Shown: piece after piece, positions 28,009-38,403 of the stretch
Numbering within the stretch: the stretch's first letter is position 1
Layout of the letters: each line of letters begins with the position of its first letter
NCBI GenBank assembly: GCA_003566715.1
Contig: PXCF01000135.1
Location: 1-64,000 of the forward strand
Source of the DNA: Cryomorphaceae bacterium
Lineage (GTDB): Bacteria > Bacteroidota > Bacteroidia > Flavobacteriales > Schleiferiaceae
Direction: 5' to 3'
Length of the DNA: 64,000 nt
Translations under genes and position numbers: made by a program
The notes under the pieces: model-generated
Seen by the model: only the letters and a program-made list of their open reading frames with translations
The model's database searches: none
What the model was told of the DNA's origin: nothing

Positions 28009-28782
28009 ATGGCTAAAGAAGTCACCACAGAAGATAAACTACGCGCATTATACGATTTACAAATAATTCACTCACGCATCGATGAACTTCGCTCTGTTAG
28101 GGGCGAATTGCCACTTGAAGTCGAAGATTTGGAAGATGAGATTGCCGGTTTGGAAACCCGTCTTAACAAAACCAAAGCGGAATTGAACGACATCAAAAAC
28201 GACATTTCGGACAAAGAGAACTTAATTGCCGATTGCCGTGAAAAAATTACTAAGTATGAAGAGCAACAAAAGAACGTGCGTAACAACCGTGAATTTGAAG
28301 CCCTCAACAAGGAAATAGAATTTCAGCAATTGGAAATTCAATTGGCAGAGAAGCGCATTCGTGAATTTGGTGCGCGAATAGATGCCAAAGAAGAAGTCAT
28401 CTCCGGGATTGAGAAAAAATTGGAAGAGCGCAGCTCCCACTTGGGTTTCAAAAAATCAGAGTTAGAAGGCATTCTCAAGGAAACACAAAAAGAAGAAGAG
28501 CTATTAAATAAAAAGGCTTCAGAGTTTGAAAAAAACATTGAAGCCCGTTTATTGGAAGCCTATAAGCGCATCAGACATCGTGCGAAAAACGGCTTGGCTG
28601 TTGTACCCATTGAGCGCGGTGCATCTGCCGGTTCATTCTTTACCATTCCTCCTCAAAGACAAATGGAGGTCGCGGCAAGAAAACGCATCATAACCGATGA
28701 GCACTCTGGACGTTTTCTGGTTGATGCCGAATTGGCGCGCGAAGAAGAAGAAAAAATCAATGGTCTTATAGCCAAGGCATAA
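28009..28782 (+). CDS. Coiled-coil protein of the C4 zinc-ribbon (CdsZ-like) family, without zinc ligands
   Basis: Long coiled coil followed by ERGASAGSFFTIPPQRQMEVAARKRIITDEHSGRFLVD. Confidence 0.8.
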   Translation: MAKEVTTEDKLRALYDLQIIHSRIDELRSVRGELPLEVEDLEDEIAGLETRLNKTKAELNDIKNDISDKENLIADCREKITKYEEQQKNVRNNREFEALNKEIEFQQLEIQLAEKRIREFGARIDAKEEVISGIEKKLEERSSHLGFKKSELEGILKETQKEEELLNKKASEFEKNIEARLLEAYKRIRHRAKNGLAVVPIERGASAGSFFTIPPQRQMEVAARKRIITDEHSGRFLVDAELAREEEEKINGLIAKA

Positions 28783-28789
28783 TTTAAAC

Positions 28790-30262
28790 ATGATTTTTGT
28801 AAGGTATATAACGAATAAAAGGACAGCCCTATGGTTGTCCTTTTTTGTTTTATTGACGTCGCCTCAGAGCCTCAGAGCCCAGTACTCGAGCACATTTAGT
28901 GAGGCATATCTCAGCATCTGGTCGTTAAAACTCGAAGCGGCGCGCGCACATCAAAAGCTTACCGCCAACGAAAAACTATACATCCATGCTTTAGCGGACT
29001 TCATGGAAGCGTATACCTCTGATAGAGAGTCGCTTGCTGAAAGTAAGGCAAAAAGCATGGCCAAGCATATTTCTGAGCTTGAACGCTCAAAAAATGAGCA
29101 AGCACTTATATTTGCCGCTGAGCTTTATATGCTAAAAGCTGCGCTTCGTGCCAAGCACAACAGTCGCGTTGGTGCAGGTTGGGATTTTTGGAAGGGATAT
29201 CGCCTGGCAAAACTCAACACACAAAAAAACCCCAACCATCCCCAAAACATGCTTCATTGGGGCATCATTGAGTGTGGCATTGGCAGCATGCCGGAAGACC
29301 TTCAACGATACCTTTCCTGGCTCGGATTTAGCGGTGATCTAGACAATGGGCTTTCTCTGCTCTACGATGCCCATGTAGCATCCAAAAGTAAAACTGCATT
29401 TAAACACCTGCAAATTATCACAGGTATGGCATTTGTTTCGTCGGAAGTACAACTCAACAACAACAAACAAATCCGACTGGAAAAACTGGGACTTAACCCC
29501 AGCGAATCGCCCATTATGTGTGTGGTTGAGGCAAAAATTCTCTTCGACCAAAATAAAGCGCAAACAGCGTTTGACTTGTTGGACAATAGAAAAGTCTACA
29601 CCGAAGAATACCCTTTCCCCTACCTCTCATATTTAAAAGGAAGGATTGCTGTAACCATTGAACACAAAGATGCAGCGAATATTCTTAAGCGTTTTTTAGA
29701 GGAATCCGAAGGGTCTTTTTTTGTAGCCTCTGCGCATCGGTACCTATGGTGGTATTATCACTTAAACAACAACCCGCAAAAAGCTTCGTTCCACCGACAA
29801 CAAATTTCCAATGTTGAAACAAAGAAAACCGGTGCCGATGAACTGGCAGCTTACGAAGCAAACTTTCCACTCAATACCCATTTACTTCGAGCTAGACTTC
29901 TTTTTGATCAAGGAAAGTTCAAGCAATGTTTAACCCACATCACTTCCAAGCTTTCCGACGATGTTTGCAATAACAATCGCGAAAAAGGTGAGTACTTTTA
30001 TCGGATGGGAAGATGCCACCAAAGCTTAAATCAACCTCAAGAAGCCATCAAGCGACTAGATCAAAGCATCGGTTTTTACGGCGATATGGAAACCTTTGAA
30101 CGCGCCAATGCACTCCTTCAAGCGGCAATGCTCTACGAAGCGCGCAAGGAGTGTGGAGTTGCTTCCGACTATTTCAAACAAGTTTTGTCATTTTCAAGTT
30201 ATCCCTTTTACGAAGGCATTCACCAAAAAGCCAAATCTGGTTTAAAAAGATGTAAATCATAA
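28790..30262 (+). CDS. TPR-repeat secreted protein
   Basis: Signal peptide MIFVRYITNKRTALWLSFFVLLTSPQSLRAQ; TPR-like repeats toward the C-terminus. Confidence 0.75.
   Translation: MIFVRYITNKRTALWLSFFVLLTSPQSLRAQYSSTFSEAYLSIWSLKLEAARAHQKLTANEKLYIHALADFMEAYTSDRESLAESKAKSMAKHISELERSKNEQALIFAAELYMLKAALRAKHNSRVGAGWDFWKGYRLAKLNTQKNPNHPQNMLHWGIIECGIGSMPEDLQRYLSWLGFSGDLDNGLSLLYDAHVASKSKTAFKHLQIITGMAFVSSEVQLNNNKQIRLEKLGLNPSESPIMCVVEAKILFDQNKAQTAFDLLDNRKVYTEEYPFPYLSYLKGRIAVTIEHKDAANILKRFLEESEGSFFVASAHRYLWWYYHLNNNPQKASFHRQQISNVETKKTGADELAAYEANFPLNTHLLRARLLFDQGKFKQCLTHITSKLSDDVCNNNREKGEYFYRMGRCHQSLNQPQEAIKRLDQSIGFYGDMETFERANALLQAAMLYEARKECGVASDYFKQVLSFSSYPFYEGIHQKAKSGLKRCKS
28817..28846 (+). terminator. 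Terminator/attenuator-like hairpin within the signal-peptide codons of the 28790 gene
   Basis: AAAAGGACAGCC-CTAT-GGTTGTCCTTTT plus T tract; 12-bp stem with one G.U. Confidence 0.7.
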
Positions 30263-30265
30263 TTC

Positions 30266-32272
30266 ATGGAACACCCGGACTTTTCCTTTCTCAATGATCT
30301 GGTTATTATTTTAGGATTGGCTGCAGTTGTTAGCCTTGTTTTTAAGCGCTTTAAAGCACCTACCATCATTGGTTTTTTGATTACCGGGATTGCCTTTGGT
30401 CCAGCGGGTATAGGATTGGTAAGTGCATCTGAAGGCGTAGAGACCCTTGCTGAAGTGGGCGTGATTCTTCTGCTCTTTATCATTGGGCTGGAGTTTTCGT
30501 TAAAAAGTTTGGCAGCCATTCGCAAGAGTGTTTTTGTTGGTGGAGGGCTTCAGGTGGGTATCACCATAACACTGGTGACAATTATCTTCATACTTTTAGG
30601 AAAACCATCCAACCATGCAGTATTCGCTGGATTCCTTATAGCACTTAGCTCCACCGCTATTGTCCTTAAACTTTTGCAAGAAAAAGGCGAAATCCACTCA
30701 CCTCAAGGTAAAATGGCTTTGGCTATTCTTATTTTTCAGGACATCATTGTGGTGCCCATGATGCTGTTTGCACCCATTCTCGCAGGCGAAGCAGATTCTC
30801 CACTAAAGGATTTAAGTTTTTTGCTGCTAAAGGTGGTTTTGTTGGTAGGGGCTGTTCTCTTTTTAGCCCGTTACGTATTTCCACGCATTCTTTTTGAGGT
30901 TGCAAAAACCCGAAGTCAGGAGTTGTTCATACTGGTTATCTTAGTTACCTGCTTTGCCGTGGCAGGTATTAGCGCTGAGTTAGGGCTGTCGCTTGCATTA
31001 GGGGCCTTTTTAGCGGGACTGATTATTTCTGAATCAGAGTACAGTCATCAAGCCATTGCCCAGGCCATCCCCTTCAGAGAAATTTTCATGAGTGTGTTCT
31101 TTATCTCCATCGGCATGTTGGTGGATTTGACATTCTTTTTCCTAAATGCACACTGGATTATTCTTCTTACTTTGGGCGTTTTCTTAGTCAAAACATCAAT
31201 CGTTGCGTTCGTTGTGTACCTCTTAAAATATCCGGTAAGAACGGCCATTCTCACCGGATTGTCACTGTTTCAAGTTGGAGAATTTTCATTTATCCTTGCT
31301 AAAGTAGGCATCAACTTCGAACTACTTGACGACAACACCTACCAATACTTTCTCGCGATGAGTATTTTAAGCATGGGTATTACGCCTTTGGTGCTGAATA
31401 AGAGAGAGCGAATTTGTCAGCTGTTTGAAAAAACCGGCATCCCCAAACGTGCTGAATCTGCTCGTCGCTCGAGTAATGGCAATGAAGAACTCAATGAGGC
31501 TGCGCTACAGGATCACATTATAATTATTGGATATGGCATCAATGGCAAAAACGTCAGTAAAGCTGCAGAATTTTCTAAGATACCTTATTTGGTTGTAGAA
31601 ATGAATCCACAAACCGTCAAAACTGAAAGAGAAAAAGGCGTGCCCATACTATTTGGAGATGCCGCTCATCCGCATATCTTAGAACACGCAAACTTTGCAA
31701 AAGCTAAAGTCATTGTGGTGGCCATATCCGACCCGCAATCAACCAGACAAATCATTACCAATATCCGCCAATACAATCAACGCGTTCACTTAATTGTGCG
31801 CACGCGGTTTGTCAAAGAAATTGAAGAGAACATTCGCTTAGGCGCGGACGACGTTATTCCCGAGGAGTTTGAAACCTCCATTGAAATTTTCACCCGTGTA
31901 TTACACAAGTTTATGGTGCCCATTCAGGAAATTGAACGGTTTACCGAGGCCATACGTGGTGACAACTACAAAATGCTACGACCGGACAATAGCAAACAAC
32001 ACCTACCAGAATTGCATATACCAGAGTTTAACATCGCCTCTATCCTGGCAGAAAGAGCTAAACCTTTGTTTGGCGGACAAGGGTTGGCCAAAAGTGGACT
32101 ACGCGATAAATTTGGGGTTCAATTATTGGCCATAAAGCGCGGTGATGAATATATTTACAACCTCCACGGAGAAACCGTTATAGAAAACGAGGACGTATTG
32201 TACGTAGCCGGAAAAAAAGACAATATTCAAGCTCTTTATAGAGAGTTGCGTATTGACAAAGGATATGAATAA
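30266..32272 (+). CDS. CPA2-family cation:proton antiporter with TrkA-N domain (KefB/C-like)
   Basis: IIGFLITGIAFGP, FIIGLEFS, AGLIISESEYSHQ, then IIIGYGINGKNVSKAAEF Rossmann domain. Confidence 0.92.
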   Translation: MEHPDFSFLNDLVIILGLAAVVSLVFKRFKAPTIIGFLITGIAFGPAGIGLVSASEGVETLAEVGVILLLFIIGLEFSLKSLAAIRKSVFVGGGLQVGITITLVTIIFILLGKPSNHAVFAGFLIALSSTAIVLKLLQEKGEIHSPQGKMALAILIFQDIIVVPMMLFAPILAGEADSPLKDLSFLLLKVVLLVGAVLFLARYVFPRILFEVAKTRSQELFILVILVTCFAVAGISAELGLSLALGAFLAGLIISESEYSHQAIAQAIPFREIFMSVFFISIGMLVDLTFFFLNAHWIILLTLGVFLVKTSIVAFVVYLLKYPVRTAILTGLSLFQVGEFSFILAKVGINFELLDDNTYQYFLAMSILSMGITPLVLNKRERICQLFEKTGIPKRAESARRSSNGNEELNEAALQDHIIIIGYGINGKNVSKAAEFSKIPYLVVEMNPQTVKTEREKGVPILFGDAAHPHILEHANFAKAKVIVVAISDPQSTRQIITNIRQYNQRVHLIVRTRFVKEIEENIRLGADDVIPEEFETSIEIFTRVLHKFMVPIQEIERFTEAIRGDNYKMLRPDNSKQHLPELHIPEFNIASILAERAKPLFGGQGLAKSGLRDKFGVQLLAIKRGDEYIYNLHGETVIENEDVLYVAGKKDNIQALYRELRIDKGYE

Positions 32273-32345
32273 TAAGTTTCTTGGTCGCACTAACTTTACC
32301 AACTAAACGTAATTCGTTTATTTAACCATCATTAAAAAAACACGA

Positions 32346-34511
32346 ATGAATAAGCATTTTTTCATACTAGTATTAACCGTATTAGCAACACTCAATGGTG
32401 TTGCCCAAGAAAAAAAAGCCGTTTCTGTTAACGATATTTGGGGGAATTATCAATTCTACACCCAAGGCGTCAGTGGATTGCGCTCAATGGCCGATGGTGA
32501 GCATTTTACCACCAAAAAAAATGCAGCTGGCCAAACGCTCGTTCTTAAACACAGCTACAAAACTGGGAAAGTCGTGGATACCATATTCAGCACTTCTCAA
32601 TTAGAAGACAATGTTTCCTTCGACAATTATGCTGTGAGCTCCGACGAGCGCTTTATTATCCTTTTTAGCGAAACCGAAGGTATTTATCGCTACAGCAGCA
32701 AGAGCATTGTGAGAGCCGTTGATTTAAACACCAACAACAGCTACCTCATAAGCAAGAACAAAATTCAACTCCCAGTGGTTTCTCCGGATGCCAAGTATGT
32801 TTCTTATGTTTACAAGAACAACCTTTATTTGTACAACTTAGAAAATAAGTCAGTAAAGGCACTTACCGACGACGGGGAGCACAACAAAATCATTTATGGG
32901 GCTACAGACTGGGTTTATGAAGAAGAGTTTCAGTTTGACCGCGCATATGAGTGGTCTCCCGACGGAAAATACCTGGCCTATTACCGATTTGACGAAACAG
33001 ATGTACCCGAGTTTTCGATGGACGTTTACGGCGATGGCTTATACCCCACCCAAGATCGATTTAAGTATCCCAAAGCCGGTGAAGTAAATGCCGAAGTGAG
33101 CATTTTCACTTACAACCCGGAAAGCAACACCCATAAACCGATTACCATTGAAAACCAGCCGGAATACATAGGCCGCATCAAGTGGAGAAGCAAGGATGAT
33201 TTAGCGCTTTTTTCTCTCAATCGTCACCAAAATGAGCTTATTATCTTTAATCACAACGTAAAGACCAATAAAACAGAACAATGGTATAAAGAAACCGACG
33301 AAGCATTTGTAGAAATGGACGACAACCAATTTTTCTTATCCAATGGAGAGTTTATTCGCTTGAGTGGAAAAGACGGTTATTATCACCTTTATCACATCAA
33401 TAATAGAGGCAACGAAAAACAAATTACTTCCGGCACTTGGGACATTACCGAACTATATGGCTATAATCCCTCCAGCAAACGATTGTACTTTCAAGCGGCC
33501 AAAGACAATCCAACCGAGCGGGGCATTTACTCCATTAAACTCAATGGGAGATCCTTAAAAACCCTGCATAACGAACGTGGCTGGAACAGCGCTGAGTTCA
33601 GTGAGCAATGCAAGTACTTCATCAACAACCACAGCACCACAGCACGAGTTAACCGTCACGATTTATACGACGAAAACGGCAATCACATACGCAACCTGCA
33701 AGACAACAAACCTGTCCAAGATCGCATCGACAACCGTTTTAAATTAAGCACAACCGAATTCTTCACCTTTACCACTGAAGAATCTGTTGATCTAAACGGA
33801 TACATGATCAAGCCATTGGATTTTGACGAAAGTAAAAAGTACCCCGTGTTGATGTTTGTCTATGGTGGTCCGGGGTCACAAACCGTAAAAAACAGCTTCG
33901 ACGGATTCAATCATTTTTGGTATCAACACTTAGCGTCCAAAGGATACATTATCGTATCCGTTGACAATCGCGGTACCGGGGCTAGAGGACGAGACTTCAA
34001 AAAAGTTACTTATCAGCAGTTGGGTCATTACGAGTTAATCGACCAAATGGAGACGGCACGTTGGCTTGGCAAACAAAGTTACGTTGACCCATACCGCATT
34101 GGTATTTGGGGATGGAGCTATGGAGGTTATATGTCGTCATTGGCGATTACCCGCGCGGCCGACTTATTTTCAACGGCCATAGCTGTTGCTCCCGTAACCA
34201 CATGGCGATATTACAACACCATTTACACCGAGAGATACATGCGAACGCCGCAGGAAAACCCGGGAGGTTACGACGACAATTCTCCGGTTAATTACGCAAA
34301 AAAATTAAAAGGTAAGTACCTTTTGATTCACGGAACTGCAGACGATAATGTGCACGTACAAAATGCCATGCAAATGATCAATGCATTAATTGACCAAAAT
34401 GTACCGTTCGAGCAGTTTATGTATCCAGACAGAAATCACGGTATATACGGTGGCAATACGCGGTTACACCTATATAATATGATGACAAAGTTCATTGAAG
34501 AAAATCTTTAA
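32346..34511 (+). CDS. S9 family peptidase (dipeptidyl peptidase IV-like)
   Basis: GIWGWSYGGYMSSLA (GWSYGG nucleophile), HGTADDNVH, DRNHGIYGG. Confidence 0.95.
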   Translation: MNKHFFILVLTVLATLNGVAQEKKAVSVNDIWGNYQFYTQGVSGLRSMADGEHFTTKKNAAGQTLVLKHSYKTGKVVDTIFSTSQLEDNVSFDNYAVSSDERFIILFSETEGIYRYSSKSIVRAVDLNTNNSYLISKNKIQLPVVSPDAKYVSYVYKNNLYLYNLENKSVKALTDDGEHNKIIYGATDWVYEEEFQFDRAYEWSPDGKYLAYYRFDETDVPEFSMDVYGDGLYPTQDRFKYPKAGEVNAEVSIFTYNPESNTHKPITIENQPEYIGRIKWRSKDDLALFSLNRHQNELIIFNHNVKTNKTEQWYKETDEAFVEMDDNQFFLSNGEFIRLSGKDGYYHLYHINNRGNEKQITSGTWDITELYGYNPSSKRLYFQAAKDNPTERGIYSIKLNGRSLKTLHNERGWNSAEFSEQCKYFINNHSTTARVNRHDLYDENGNHIRNLQDNKPVQDRIDNRFKLSTTEFFTFTTEESVDLNGYMIKPLDFDESKKYPVLMFVYGGPGSQTVKNSFDGFNHFWYQHLASKGYIIVSVDNRGTGARGRDFKKVTYQQLGHYELIDQMETARWLGKQSYVDPYRIGIWGWSYGGYMSSLAITRAADLFSTAIAVAPVTTWRYYNTIYTERYMRTPQENPGGYDDNSPVNYAKKLKGKYLLIHGTADDNVHVQNAMQMINALIDQNVPFEQFMYPDRNHGIYGGNTRLHLYNMMTKFIEENL

Positions 34512-34535
34512 TGATTGTTATTTCAATCTTAACGT

Positions 34536-34543
34536 TATATTTG
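34536..34543 (+). promoter_or_regulatory. Putative -7 box TATATTTG for lipoprotein at 34569
   Basis: TAnnTTTG match; TTG at 34515..34517, 18-nt spacer. Confidence 0.6.
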
Positions 34544-34568
34544 CACTTAATCTTAAACTAAACCCATC

Positions 34569-35117
34569 ATGAAAAAAATTCTTTTAGCCGGACTAACCAT
34601 CTTCAGCCTCGCTATCATGCCTTCTTGTTCTAGTGACGACGATGATAATGGCAGTTCCGTACACCCCATTGTTGGCACTTGGAACTTAGATGTATTTGAT
34701 GCTTCAGGAGATGGCATGTTAGATCTAGGATTTGCGTCTGTACCTTACGATATAAGCCAGAAAAAAGTTGGTGGATCCGGCACATTACAGTTTAGTGAAA
34801 ACCCCAACAAAATTGTTGGTAATGGCACCATTGAAATGGAGACTGAGTTTGATATAGAATTACCTATTGTAGGTCCTGTCAATGATTCATACACCGAAAG
34901 TGAAGACCTAGGAGAGTCGTTTGCCGATGCTACTTACCAAATTCTAGAAGGCAATAAAATTCGCATCACCATAGATGGTGAAAGTCAAACATTGGATTAT
35001 GCATTCAGTGGAAATGAAGTAACACTTTCCGGAAAATCTTTCATTAGAGAAGAAAATCCCGCCGGAGGTGCTGACTTAGAGTTTGAAGTTGACGTCATGA
35101 TTAAATTATCCAAATAA
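34569..35117 (+). CDS. Lipoprotein, 182 aa
   Basis: Lipobox LAIMPSCSSDDDD; VGTWNLD lipocalin-like start. Confidence 0.8.
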   Translation: MKKILLAGLTIFSLAIMPSCSSDDDDNGSSVHPIVGTWNLDVFDASGDGMLDLGFASVPYDISQKKVGGSGTLQFSENPNKIVGNGTIEMETEFDIELPIVGPVNDSYTESEDLGESFADATYQILEGNKIRITIDGESQTLDYAFSGNEVTLSGKSFIREENPAGGADLEFEVDVMIKLSK

Positions 35118-35146
35118 TCATTTCACAGCTTAGTGATCATATTTTG

Positions 35147-35170
35147 AAGCCCGGTTTTTACCGGGCTTTG
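35147..35170 (+). terminator. Rho-independent terminator-like hairpin
   Basis: AAGCCCGGT-TTTT-ACCGGGCTT, then TGTTTATTT. Confidence 0.75.
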
Positions 35171-35214
35171 TTTATTTATACACCTTACATTTGTGCCTTC
35201 AACCAACACATGAC

Positions 35215-37197
35215 GTGACAGCGCAATTGGCTTTATTTTCAATCACTTTTAAAAGACCTTCGCTCCTACCCAACCACGGGTATAAAGCACTGTTGTGCTT
35301 GTTTTTTTGTCTCCTTTTTTCTACTTTACATGCACAGCAAAGATTTCCGAAAAACGATGCCGACAAAGCTTTTATGGAGTTTCGCGAAGGCGAAGACTTA
35401 AGAATGATTGATACGGGATTGAGCATTCAAGAATACATCAACCTCACACTTAGCGGAGAAGATGAATTTGGCATGATTCACCTTGGTAATTTAGGTGCAC
35501 CCACACAGATGCTCTTGTTTGACTACCACAAAACACCTCGCCTTCAGTGGGGACTAAACCCCTACCCAGTTGGTCGACAAAGCACCGAAAACATCAAGTA
35601 CTACAATGTAAAAGCGCCCCTAGTTACTGCCAGGTACCTACAAGGATACGATAGAGGTCAATCGTTCGACGTCAACGCCAGACTGAATGTGCACGAGCGA
35701 TTGAATTACAACATTCGCTTTCAACGCCTAAATTCAAATGGAAATTATTTGCGTCAACTCGCAGAGTTCAACAATTTCACCATAAGCTATAACTACAGAA
35801 CATCTAACGACAGACTTCGAATTCTTGGGCATTTTGATAGTTTTTCTCGAAGAAATCAAGAAAATGGAGGAGTAGAAGATATTGCATCGGTGACTGATAA
35901 CCAGCAACCCAATCGAGAACTGATTCAGGTACGACTAGACGAACACCGTTCGGCGACAAAACAGCGAAGATTTTACACCACAGCGCAATACGATTTAGGG
36001 TACTTTAAAATCAAACCGGAAGACATTCCAAAAGATGAAGGTGATACACTTTCTCAAATAAGAGATACAGTCATAACTGCTGAGCTGGATTCATTGATAC
36101 CCGACTCTTTAAAAACATTTGTACCTCTATTGATGGTTGGTTCAACCATAGAATACAATCGTTATTCTTACGTATTTAATGGTGCAGCAAACAACATTTT
36201 TTTTGAAAACGCCTTTTTTGATTTTCAGAATACTTATGACTCAACAAGATTCGAAACCATTGAACAACGCTTTTTTATTGGCTCACCCGATAGAGAATCT
36301 TTCAACTGGTTGGGTGGTGCCGGATATGAATTTGCTACCTATGGGGGATTAAATTTCACCGTACCGCAATCCAATGTTTTTGTGTTTGGAAATGGTCGTC
36401 TTGACTGGCGTGGTTTGGACATTAAAGCCCATTCACAAATCAACTTAGCCGGCTCACAAATTGGGAACTTTTTACTGGAAGGAGAAGCGGGGTATAAAAA
36501 TAAAGATGTTGAAGTTGCCGGTATACTTGACCTAAGCTCTATAGATCCGGGTGTTTTCTATCGTCGTTTACTTAGCAACCACTTTGTATGGGAAAACCCG
36601 GATTTCTCTCCCGTCAATCATCAATACCTCGGAGGTCGTGTAAAAGTTGGTAAATGGCTAGAAGGACGCGCGGGATACCACCTATTTCAAAACTACACCA
36701 CACTGAACCAACAAGCCAAGCCTCAACAGTTTGAGGGTGTCACTCAACTGGTGCAAGCCGTTGCAAAAACAAAACTATATTGGGGGAAACACCTGGGATG
36801 GATCAATGACATCAGCTATCAACGCACCAACGATGCCTTAGGTCCAATAAGAGTGCCTGAACTTTACCTTCGCTCCATTCTCTACACCAACTTCAAGGTA
36901 AGAAGATTAAATAACATGAATGTTATGCCCGGTGTGGAAGCCCACTACTTCAGCAGCTACTACGCACCGGACTGGATGCCTGCCACCGGAATGTTTCACC
37001 TGCAAGATGACCGAATGATTGGCAACTTCCCCTACTTCAACTTCTTTATCAACTTTGAATTAAAACGCGCGCTCTTCTTTCTGAAATTTGAAAACATCAC
37101 CGAAGAGTTTTTACCGCGTGAGTATTTTATCGCTCCGGCTTATCCTTTGCCGGATTTTGTATTCAGGTTAGGTATCAAATGGGATTTTTATAATTAG
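35215..37197 (+). CDS. Putative Bacteroidota porin; start uncertain (no ATG before the signal peptide; GTG 35215 plausible)
   Basis: Signal peptide LLCLFFCLLFSTLHAQQ; beta-rich body, C-terminus FVFRLGIKWDFYN typical of an OM beta-barrel. Confidence 0.75.
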   Translation: MTAQLALFSITFKRPSLLPNHGYKALLCLFFCLLFSTLHAQQRFPKNDADKAFMEFREGEDLRMIDTGLSIQEYINLTLSGEDEFGMIHLGNLGAPTQMLLFDYHKTPRLQWGLNPYPVGRQSTENIKYYNVKAPLVTARYLQGYDRGQSFDVNARLNVHERLNYNIRFQRLNSNGNYLRQLAEFNNFTISYNYRTSNDRLRILGHFDSFSRRNQENGGVEDIASVTDNQQPNRELIQVRLDEHRSATKQRRFYTTAQYDLGYFKIKPEDIPKDEGDTLSQIRDTVITAELDSLIPDSLKTFVPLLMVGSTIEYNRYSYVFNGAANNIFFENAFFDFQNTYDSTRFETIEQRFFIGSPDRESFNWLGGAGYEFATYGGLNFTVPQSNVFVFGNGRLDWRGLDIKAHSQINLAGSQIGNFLLEGEAGYKNKDVEVAGILDLSSIDPGVFYRRLLSNHFVWENPDFSPVNHQYLGGRVKVGKWLEGRAGYHLFQNYTTLNQQAKPQQFEGVTQLVQAVAKTKLYWGKHLGWINDISYQRTNDALGPIRVPELYLRSILYTNFKVRRLNNMNVMPGVEAHYFSSYYAPDWMPATGMFHLQDDRMIGNFPYFNFFINFELKRALFFLKFENITEEFLPREYFIAPAYPLPDFVFRLGIKWDFYN

Positions 37198-37270
37198 TGT
37201 TTAGGCAAAATTCAGCCTTAACGTCAGAAAAACACGTTCATCATGCAAAAAAATCACATTCTAAATTTCA

Positions 37271-38365
37271 TCAAACGTTAAACCTAAAATGCATCACATC
37301 ACCGTCTTTAACGATGTATTCTTTGCCTTCTACACGTAATTTACCGGCTTCTCTAGCGGCGGCTTCTGAACCAAATGCTGCATAGTCATCGTAGGCGATA
37401 ACTTCAGCGCGGATGAAGCCTTTTTCAAAATCGGTATGTATGACGCCCGCAGCTTGGGGTGCAGTAGATCCAACGGGAATAGTCCACGCGCGAACTTCTT
37501 TAACACCGGCAGTGAAATAGGTTTGTAAATTGAGTAATTTGTAGGCTGCTCGTATTAATATATTAACGCCCGGCTCTTCCAAACCGAGGTCTTGCAAAAA
37601 CATTTCGCGCTCCTCGAAAGTCTCAAGTTCTGAAATATCAGCCTCGGTAGCCGCTGCCAAGACAATGACTTCCGCGTTTTCGTTGGCCACAGCTTGGCGT
37701 ACTTGTTCAACAAAAGCGTTGCCGTCCTTGGCTGATGCCTCGTCAACATTGCATACGTACAGTACGGGCTTAGAAGTAAGCAATTGTAGATTTTTCAACC
37801 ACAAAGCCTCATCGTCGCCCTCTACATCAACGCTTCTGGCAGACTCACCAGACTCGATGTGGTTTTTTAAACGGGCGTAAAAATCGGCTTCCTTCTTCAT
37901 AGCCTTATCTCCAACACGAGCGGCTTTATTGGTTTTATCCCAAGCCTTTTGTACTGTTTCCAAGTCCTTAAGTTGAAGTTCAATATCTATAACTTCCTTG
38001 TCTCTAACCGGATTAACCGAGCCATCGACGTGGGTGACATTCTCATTTTCGAAGCAACGCAACACATGAATAATGGCATTGGTCTCACGGATATTTCCCA
38101 AAAACTGGTTTCCCAGACCTTCACCTTTACTGGCCCCCTTGACCAAGCCGGCAATGTCTACGATCTCAACGTTGGCGGGAACAACGCGCTCCGGATTGAC
38201 CAACTCCTCGAGTTTTTCCAGGCGATAATCGGGTACATTGACCATGCCTACATTGGGTTCAATGGTACAAAATGGGTAATTGGCCGACTGTGCTTTGGCA
38301 CTCGACAAGCAATTAAATAGGGTGGATTTACCAACATTAGGCAATCCTACGATACCACACTTCAT
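37271..38365 (-). CDS. ychF: Redox-regulated ATPase YchF
   Basis: MKCGIVGLPNVGKSTLFNCLSSAKAQSANYPFCTIEPN; DIAGLVKGASKGEGLGNQFL. Confidence 0.97.
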   Translation of the reverse strand: MKCGIVGLPNVGKSTLFNCLSSAKAQSANYPFCTIEPNVGMVNVPDYRLEKLEELVNPERVVPANVEIVDIAGLVKGASKGEGLGNQFLGNIRETNAIIHVLRCFENENVTHVDGSVNPVRDKEVIDIELQLKDLETVQKAWDKTNKAARVGDKAMKKEADFYARLKNHIESGESARSVDVEGDDEALWLKNLQLLTSKPVLYVCNVDEASAKDGNAFVEQVRQAVANENAEVIVLAAATEADISELETFEEREMFLQDLGLEEPGVNILIRAAYKLLNLQTYFTAGVKEVRAWTIPVGSTAPQAAGVIHTDFEKGFIRAEVIAYDDYAAFGSEAAAREAGKLRVEGKEYIVKDGDVMHFRFNV

Positions 38366-38403
38366 CTGTATATTGTTGTATTAATGATTGTAAGAATCTG
38401 ATC

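Noticed and set aside
37198-37270. Terminator between convergent porin and ychF genes
   Set aside because: Only a weak, mismatched TTTAGGC/GCCTTAA stem without a T-tract.
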